Below are positions 57,801 to 64,000 of a stretch of 64,000 nucleotides of DNA, one piece after another. Made by a program: the position numbers and the translations under genes. The DNA comes from Obelidium mucronatum (taxonomy: Eukaryota; Chytridiomycota; Chytridiomycetes; Chytridiales; Chytriomycetaceae): assembly GCA_025765595.1 (NCBI GenBank), contig JAIVFH010000095.1, positions 62,001 through 126,000 of the forward strand, written 5' to 3'. The notes beneath the pieces are model-generated. The model worked only from the letters and a program-made list of their open reading frames with translations, ran no database searches and was not told the DNA's origin. The first letter of the stretch is position 1. Each line of letters begins with the position of its first letter.

Positions 57801-58976
57801 GGTTTCATTGTATATTGCCCAGTTGTCTATGGCATGATACATTGAGGTTTTCCCTCCCTCTACCTTCCCAAAGGCCGGTCTCTCTGCTCCTTCCAGGTTC
57901 AGGTGTCTAATTTCTTTTATGTTAATGTTGTATTGGAACATTCTGCTGAGTATGGAGGCAAGATGGTGTGTCCCTTTTCCTACTTTGGCTGGGAAGGGTG
58001 TCTCCAGGGGACAGTGCGGCAGTGCAAGCTCTTCTTGTAGATTCGCTAGTCGTATCTTGGTTATTCTTCCAATCAGGTCATCGGAGTTCACATGTATCAT
58101 TAGGTTGCTGACACTGTCAACCATGAATTGGTCATTCCAGTCAATTAGGTTATATATTTGTGAGTGTTTTAGCTGGGAGGTTGGCAGACTAATTGGCTGT
58201 CTTGCTTTTTGTTTTACTAGTCTCAGGATTGGGGTAAACCATTTCTCCACTTCAGAGGAGGACACTGGTACTGTCTGCCATTTGTATCTTATTTGTTGGA
58301 GTAGCACAGTGTTTATGATCATGATTGCACTTTTGTCAGTGATTCTTTTGTCCTTCAGGACGTTTACCATGGCTTGAATTTGGGCGCGTATCTCTTCTAT
58401 CGCTCTTGCGTTTGAGTTGTCTGCTGAGAAGTAGTTTCCAAGTATTCTCTCACTTTGTTCTTTTTCTAGGACTTCTACCTCACTGTGGTCTCCCCAACTC
58501 AGCGTTGCCTTGGGGTTTGTGGGGTTGATGGCAATCACTTTAACTTTTTTTGTGTTAGATTTTATAGTATTTCCTTCTTGAAATTCATATAGTAGAGCGG
58601 CTTGTTTTTCCAGCTCTTTCCAGTTACCAGCGGCAGTGCTGGTATCGTCTACATATGCCAGTGCAGCTATGTCTTCTGATAGCGTTTCTGTTTCCCACGT
58701 TTTCCCATTGAATTTGGTTTTAACTTTTGCTTTTAGTGTTATTCCCTTGGTCTCTTGGTCAATCACGTATAGGATTGTGTCCCAGAATATTCTCCATTCA
58801 ATAGGCGCGAGGACTGACCCCTGTTGGATCATTGTTCCAATTTGTATTTGTTCGGTTTCCCCAACTGCCGTTCTTATTTTTGCTGTGAGTCTTTGTTGCG
58901 TGTTGAATTTCCATGCTGAGTAGCAATACGGGATCTTAACTAGAGACATACGCTCAGTCACTTTGCTTCTTCGCAG
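54885..58976 (-). pseudogene. LINE pol, 3' part: RT C-half, RNase H, zinc knuckle
   Basis: The frame is open to 59,012; the first dozen residues come from inserted sequence. RT motif B is IQQGSVLAPIEWRIF and motif C is LAYVDDTS. RNase H has IIYTDGSLKT, an NPEHMAMNAAL helix, NIDNMAVIT and HVKGHSGEVGNEQAD, so all four acidic positions appear present. CCRVCLTDEEETNEHLWNCP is the usual post-RNase-H knuckle of such elements. A further Cys/His group (ICQLCEGEW..GSHEC) and a Lys/Glu-rich tail extend the protein unusually far. It lacks motif A and the fingers, so it cannot make a functional RT alone. Confidence 0.88.
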
Positions 58977-58987
58977 TGCAGGTTGCA
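58938..58987 (+). repeat. 50-bp inverted repeat A, partner at 61,610-61,659
   Basis: The reverse complement of 61,610-61,659 matches with no mismatch found. About 40 bp of it is LINE RT coding sequence (LRRSKVTERMSLV). The distal copy is therefore an inverted duplicate of host LINE sequence placed near the other breakpoint. Confidence 0.9.
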
Positions 58988-59396
58988 ACTCCAGAGAAAT
59001 TAGTGATTGCAACAGGGTGTTTGCAATAAGTCAGAATTTCTATTTTAATTGCTAGAACATTTAAAGAGGCTGTCTTCTTACTTCCAAATTTAAAATCTTG
59101 GGGGATGACCAAAAGATGTCAAACAAGCCAAAAGCAGAAAGATGCTCATCATGAGTCTGCCTGCAATCTGTGCTGCTTACTAGGCATTAATCTAGCCTTG
59201 AGTCACTTCTTATTTTAAGCTTATTCTGGTTTTCAGGTGGACAAGCATGACATGACAGCAGCCGGAATATTAAATGAGTAAAACATGATTACTCAGGTCA
59301 AAAACCCCTTCTTGAGACAGTTGTGTTGTCTGGAGTTACTTTGTTTCCAAGTCAATTTTCCTTTAATTGCCAGGGAAGCAACAGCTTGAACGTGTC

Positions 59397-59533
59397 CATT
59401 TTCTAAAAATAGAACTATTAAAACCCCCTTCTTAACCCTCAAACCATTGCAGGTTGCTTGTCAACCTGTCATGTTAAGGGGGAGTTTGAGGGGGTTGAAA
59501 GGCAATTCCTTGTAGTTCTATTTTTAGAAAATG
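59397..59533. repeat. Fold-back element containing repeat B
   Basis: A 21-bp perfect inverted repeat (CATTTTCTAAAAATAGAACTA at 59,397-59,417 and its complement at 59,513-59,533) closes a 137-bp segment that looks like a small fold-back or MITE-like element. Its right part, 59,446-59,531, recurs inverted at 61,679-61,764 with only a few mismatches. Confidence 0.8.
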
Positions 59534-60268
59534 TATTTATTTTTGTGCATTCTTGACATTTGGAAGTTACAACCAATTGGGATTCCCAACTTTATGAAAA
59601 CAAACATGAAAACAAACAAAGTCTGGAGAATGATCAAAGCTGAAAAGATGGAAAGGGGGGTGTTCTTTGGGTACTATTTCAAACTAGGGAGCCTGGCTAC
59701 TGCAACAAACAAAAAACACAAGTCAAGGAAGAAAAAAATGGCCTAATCCTGATGCTGGCCACCCAAAACCTGAACAGATTTGGCATATACCAGGGTTACC
59801 CATACTAACATGCCAGGGTTACCCATACAAACATGGCAAAAAAGCACTTTGCAGAAATTTTTCTGTATGTGTTCTATTTTTCTTGCTAACAGCCCTAGAC
59901 TTGAGAGGATATTGACTTAGGTAATACATGTTAATAATGGCTAGGTTAAGTTTGTACTCACCTCTAACCCAGCCCCATGACCATCTGGTAACATGACAGG
60001 CCAAACTGAACCCACTTACATATTAAGAGGAATAATAAAAGGAATTTAAGCTGGGGGGTGTGTTAGAAAATAAGTTGGATGCATTTCAGGGGGGCACAAC
60101 AAATTAAATACTAAGAGGAATTAGTTGTACATACTTTTATTATAAAAATAAATATGGAAAAATATAAGAATGGCAATGAAGCTTTCAAAGAAGAAGAAAA
60201 AGGAAGGGGAAATCTAAAAACTTTCTGTTGATAACATAAGCAATCAAGAGAGAATTTTTAGGCAGGGA

Positions 60269-60485
60269 GGGGGGGGGGGGGGGGGGGGGGGGCAGTGGGA
60301 GACTGTAGCTTTATTAATTTATTGTATTGTATTCTATTGTATTGTATTTGTATTGTATTCTATTGATTGTTTTCTATTGTATTGTATTGTATTGTATTGT
60401 ATGTATGGTATTCGTATATCAGCTACAGTCTCCCAACCAGCTATGGTATAGTATAGTATTGTATTGTATTGTATTGTATTGTATT

Positions 60486-60522
<37 letters not shown>
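60269..60522. repeat. G-run, (TTGTA)n tract and A-run with flanking inverted repeat
   Basis: A run of about 24 G is followed by TTGTA-type pentamers (about 60,320-60,490) and a run of about 30 A (to 60,522). GGGAGACTGTAGCT (about 60,297) and AGCTACAGTCTCCC (about 60,421) form a 14-bp inverted repeat around part of the pentamer tract. Confidence 0.85.
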
Positions 60523-60524
<2 letters not shown>

Positions 60525-60557
60525 GTATATTGTATTCTATTTATTAGTACATAGCAG

Positions 60558-60834
60558 GTAGAAAGTGTGCACCCTTTCTACAAGAATGTATGAGATGAGT
60601 TGTTATTGCATGGTATTGTGGGTATTGTATGAAGTGATGCATGGCATGTAGAAAGTGTGCACCCTTTCCACCAGCCAGTGCACTACATTGTATTGTATAA
60701 AGAATAGTAGGTGTGTTGTATTGTGTATAATGTGAAGTGTGTAGTGTATAGGGAATAGAGTATAATATATAGTGTATAATGTATAGTGATAATGTATAGT
60801 GATAATGCAAGCAAAAAGTGTGCACCCTTTTTGC
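60558..60834. repeat. Three stem-loops with constant loop TGTGCACC
   Basis: Hairpins at 60,558-60,581 (GTAGAAAG/CTTTCTAC), 60,648-60,671 (GTAGAAAG/CTTTCCAC, one mismatch) and 60,811-60,834 (GCAAAAAG/CTTTTTGC). All share the 8-nt loop. Between them is TATAGTG/TGTATAA low-complexity sequence. Confidence 0.8.
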
Positions 60835-61204
60835 CAGCTTGTATTTAAGTGGATTCAACTGGAAGTATTTTGGTTTAGTAATAGATTTAATTTAATTAAA
60901 GTAAAACCTGGGTTAAATGAGCCAAAGAAGACATCAACCAGTAGCATGCTTTTTTTTGATGGGCAAAGTTCCTTCTTTTATACTTTTTTTTGGAAGGGTG
61001 CATGCCTTTTTCATTTTCAAACAACTTTCATTACAAGGTCATGACAAGACAAAATATTCATTACAAGTGCCTTACTAAAACAAATAGTCATTACAAGCTC
61101 ATTACAAGAAAAAAGTCATTACAAGTTAATAACAAGAAAAAAAGTATAAAACAAACTGGCAAAAACTTATTGCAATGCAAACTTTTTTTCTTACTATTTT
61201 TAAG

Positions 61205-61435
61205 TTTTTTTTTAAGTTTTTAATAAATTTTTATTTTAGTTTAATAAATTTTTATTTTATTTTTATTTTTATTTTATTTTTATTTTATTTTTATTTTATT
61301 TTTATTTTATTTTTATTTTATTTTTTTATTTTTTATTTTATTTTTTATTTTTATTTTTATTTTATTTTTATTTTATTTTTATTTTATTTTTATTTTATTT
61401 ATATTTTATTTTTATTTTATTTTTATTTTGTTTTT
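61205..61435. repeat. (TTTTA)n low-complexity tract
   Basis: More than 30 ATTTT/TTTTA pentamers, slightly interrupted. Preceded at 61,030-61,140 by degenerate CATTACAAG repeats. Confidence 0.95.
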
Positions 61436-61609
61436 TTAAAATTTTAAATGTTTATTTTTTATTTATTTATTTATTAACTGTTTAATTTGCTTTATTTAGT
61501 AACTTGTATTTTATTTCTTTGCTTTTTGATGATAAGCTTAGTTTTAATAGTTGAGGCTGGGCAGTAAGTTGGTTTCACTTGGTTTGGCCTAAACAAGGTT
61601 CCATTGGGC

Positions 61610-61659
61610 TGCAACCTGCACTGCGAAGAAGCAAAGTGACTGAGCGTATGTCTCTAGTT
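61610..61659 (-). repeat. 50-bp inverted repeat A', partner at 58,938-58,987
   Basis: Inverted copy of repeat A. It lies immediately left of B', so the overall order is A B ... A' B' rather than a simple palindrome. Confidence 0.9.
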
Positions 61660-61678
61660 TAAACAAAGTAGGAACATC

Positions 61679-61764
61679 TTTTCTATAAATAGAACTACAA
61701 GGAATTGGCCTTCAACCCCCTCAAACTCCCCCTTAACATGACAGGTTGACAAGCAACCTGCAAT
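61679..61764 (-). repeat. Inverted repeat B' (86 bp)
   Basis: Reverse complement of 59,446-59,531 with about three or four differences. It directly abuts the RT fragment on its right and lacks the outer arm of the fold-back element. Confidence 0.85.
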
Positions 61765-61769
61765 TCTCC

Positions 61770-62400
61770 TGTGGCTTCTCATTACTGCTCTTGGGCTTAC
61801 TGAGTCAAAGGCCTTTTTGATGTCGTTCAGGAGTATGTAGCATTCTTTCTTGGTTTCGATGCAGTGGTCTATAATTGCTTTCACACAGTGTATAACTGGG
61901 TCTGTTGATTCTCCAGGCAGGACTGAACAGTTTCTCCCTTTCAACACATTGTTTCGTTCAAGGATAGGAATAAGTCTGTTCTTTTTAACCATCTCCTGGA
62001 GTTTGTATAGTGTTTCTAGGAGTGCAATAGGTCTTGTTGAGTATATATCAGCACCCCAGTCTTGGTTCTTTGGGATTGGGTTTATGATTCCTTGCAGCCA
62101 ACTGGTTGGGGAGTCCATGTATTCTTCGCTTGTTTGTACCATTTTTACTATGAGTTTCCAGCTTTCTCTTCCTCCCTTAGAGATTAGTTCTTTGGTTATT
62201 CCACTGGTACCTGGGGCTTTTTTGGTTCCAAGCTGTTCCAGTGCTATGGTAATTTCGTCTTCTGTGACCGTTGCTTTCATAGGTTCGTAGATGTTCTCAT
62301 TTATACTTTCCAATGGTTTGTACGCGTCAATGAATATTGAGTTTTCTTTGAATTCTTTGTCTGGTCTTCTGTGGAACCACTCCTTCATTTGTTTCGCCAC
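61770..62400 (-). pseudogene. LINE RT N-terminal half
   Basis: Continues the endonuclease after a frame break. It has MKATVTEDEITIALEQLGTK, the KKAPGTSGITKELI motif-1 region, IINPIPKNQDWGAD, RPIALLETLYKLQEM and motif A ILLNDIKKAFDSVSP. The D of AFDSV is the first catalytic Asp. The frame then runs about 35 residues into inserted sequence and stops at 61,654. Confidence 0.88.
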
Positions 62401-62402
62401 TT

Positions 62403-63985
62403 CTACTTTACTTCCTCACTGTCAAATTCAATATAGCTGTTGCCGTCTCGGTTGGTGACTTTAATTCTATCAAGGTCTATTTTGTGGAATCTGTCGAGGA
62501 CACTGTTGAGGAATCTCTTTGTGTTTTTGTGCATTCTATTGTTCCTTGCTGCCACATTTTCCTCAATCATTTGGGTGATGGCTTGCGCGGTCGCGCTCTC
62601 CATTTTCTTCCTAACCTCGTTTTGCTGTTCGACTAACCATTGCATTGTTTCTCTTCTCATTGTTTCTTGGAGGTTGTCTTTTTGGTTGTCAGGCTGTGGT
62701 CTGGCCCATTTGTGTTCCGTCTTTTCTAGTGCCTTTTGCAGTCTTCTCTTGTTTTGTCTGTTGATTCCGTTTGTATTGTCTTCTGATTTTTTAACCTGTT
62801 TGATGCAGGTTTCTAGGCTGTTAAAAAGGGCGATCCACTGGTTGTGTATTTGTCTCTTCTTTGGTTCTTTACCACAAGTCCTTGTTGGTAGTGTTTTTAG
62901 TGCAATGTCGCTCATAAGGTCCATGTGTTTCTGGGCCACTATGTCGATTGTTTCCATGACTTCTTGTTTCCCACTGGGGTCATATAGGTTTTCAGTTTCA
63001 GATGGCTCTTTGCATTTCATGCTGTTTGCCATCTTGGTGTGCGCCTGGATTCTTTCTGCATTTCCCTTCTTGAGTTGCCATTTGTTTGTGATTTCCATGA
63101 GGTCGGCGAGGAGGTTGTTTTTCTTAATGGCCAGGTCAAGGGTCTGTTGGAATTTTATCCATTGTTCCTCTGTTGCTCTTTCTGTATCCACCATAATTCT
63201 GGGTTCCTTCCTGGGTTTGCTTGAGGTTTGGAGTATATGCTTTATTTCTATGTCAGCAAGGACAGGGGTGTGGTCAGAGTATCTATAGTCTAGCATCTCT
63301 GTTAGGCATTCGCATTGGGATGTTAATCTGGCCAGATTGTGTTCCAGCCATATACCATCCAATCGGCTCGCTTGGACTATTCTACCAGCTTCCATTTTAA
63401 AGTATGTATATCTTCTTTCCCCTTCGTTTATTATTCTGTATGCGTCCTCTAAGTTTGATTCCTTTAGCCATTTTATGAGGCTATGCTTTTTGGTTGGTCT
63501 GCTGCTGGCTTTCTCTGATATCCAATCTTTCGTGGTTTCTGCCTCATTGAGGTCGCCAGAAATTATTGTGCCCACGTGGTTGTTGCTTTCCTTGTCTCTG
63601 TGCTGCCATCTGTTGAGTGCTGTTATTGTGTCTTTTGTGTTCTCTGCGCTATCATCAGACGGCCAGTATGTGTTGACAATTCTGATTGTTCCTTTTTTGA
63701 ACATAAGTGTTATTGCCATCAGGTTTGAACTAATTTTTTCGCATTTTGTGTAATGTCTGTTCCACCTTTCTGTTATTATTATCCCCACTCCCGCAGACTT
63801 GTGTAATATGATAGTCCCTTGAACTCGTTATTATATGCGCTCATTAGTTTTTGTGCCTGTTTTTCAGTGCACTTTGTTTCTTGTATTAGTAGTATGTCAA
63901 TGCTGTGTTCTTTTAATAATCGGCTTATTTGTATCATCGTGGGGTCGTTGAGTCCTCTGCAATTGTAGGTTGCAATGCGGAGGGT
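62403..63985 (-). pseudogene. LINE APE-type endonuclease domain
   Basis: From the right edge the frame reads LRIATYNCRGLNDPTMI and IDILLIQETKC (Asn and Glu of the active site). It then shifts by one base near 63,820 into TIILHKSAGVGIIITERW, IRIVNTYWPSDD, IISGDLNEAETTKDW (D, N) and YRYSDHTPVLADI (S-D-H). All endonuclease motifs are recognisable. A linker of about 250 charged residues follows and ends in a TAG produced by an AAGTA duplication. The N-terminus continues off the window. Confidence 0.88.
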
Positions 63986-64000
63986 TTCATCAGGTTTGGT

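Larger units (their letters stand above)
58977..61769. other. Insertion of low-complexity sequence inside the LINE RT
   Basis: The RT frame stops after AFDSVSPRAVMRS (from about 61,770) and resumes at SKVTERMSLVKIPYC (about 58,976), joined by microhomology AGAAG. The ~2.8 kb between contains inverted repeats, simple repeats, hairpins and no gene. No clean terminal inverted repeats or target duplication were found, so the mechanism is unclear. Confidence 0.75.
54663..64000 (-). mobile_element. Non-LTR (LINE-like) retrotransposon, interrupted and frameshifted
   Basis: On the minus strand the order is APE-type endonuclease (from the right edge to about 62,404), RT N-terminal half (62,400-61,770), a ~2.8-kb foreign insertion, RT C-terminal half, RNase H, a CCHC-like knuckle and a long Lys/Glu-rich tail. 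The 3' end is marked by an A-run at 54,663-54,681. This architecture (endonuclease + RT + RNase H) belongs to I/Tad1-like clades. ORF1 and the 5' end lie beyond the window. Lesions are a 1-base frameshift near 63,820, a 5-bp tandem duplication (AAGTA) near 62,403, and the insertion. Confidence 0.9.

Noticed and set aside
60269..60292. G-run as a G-quadruplex regulator
   Set aside because: Plain homopolymer in an insertion full of simple repeats, with no gene nearby; its length may also be a sequencing artefact.

Overview
The window looks like nuclear DNA of an early-diverging fungus, plausibly a chytrid (inference). The supporting signs are short GT-AG introns of mostly 40-95 nt with TAAT/CTAAC-like branch regions, compact genes on both strands, and a fungal DUF2408-like protein. 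A chitin-binding GH18 chitinase, a vacuolar-type alpha-mannosidase, a DBP2 helicase and a Kish homologue fit the same picture. No rRNA, tRNA or CRISPR was seen.

1-24.5 kb is ordinary gene-dense chromosome. In order it holds the 3' part of a DUF2408-like gene, a GH18 chitinase (-), an ERI1-like exonuclease carrying a CysRS-like tail, a leucine-rich repeat protein, mitochondrial ribosomal protein uL15m (-) head to head with Kish/KSH1 (+), and an EF-hand protein (-). Next come a 21-exon alpha-mannosidase AMS1 (+), an F-box/LRR protein (-), two decayed or odd genes, DBP2 (-), an unknown coiled-coil protein (-) and an ARM-like protein (+). I rebuilt exon structures by reading splice sites so that domains and frames join; these are predictions.

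24,561-29,567 is a complete 5,007-bp DNA transposon. It has 402-bp terminal inverted repeats that look identical and a perfect 9-bp target duplication (ATGTTGTTT). It carries two convergent genes, a DUF6589-like protein (candidate transposase) and a RecQ-family helicase. This is the best candidate for a little-described system here: a transposase-like protein packaged with its own RecQ helicase, both probably driven from the same repeated promoter.

29.6-34.4 kb is degenerate. It holds GC-hairpin minisatellites, a decayed 2-oxoglutarate/Fe(II) oxygenase gene, a 71-bp tandem repeat with an alternating A-B-A-B-A pattern, and a truncated, frameshifted APN2-like AP endonuclease.

34.4-51.5 kb is a satellite array of about 58 copies of a ~293-bp unit. 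Its variant sites often look like unions of two alleles, which points to an assembly-consensus problem or to hybrid repair. A single orphan unit sits at 53.5 kb. 54.7 kb to the right edge is a minus-strand non-LTR retrotransposon (endonuclease, RT, RNase H, zinc motifs, A-tail). It is broken by frameshifts and by a ~2.8-kb low-complexity insertion carrying inverted repeats and hairpins.
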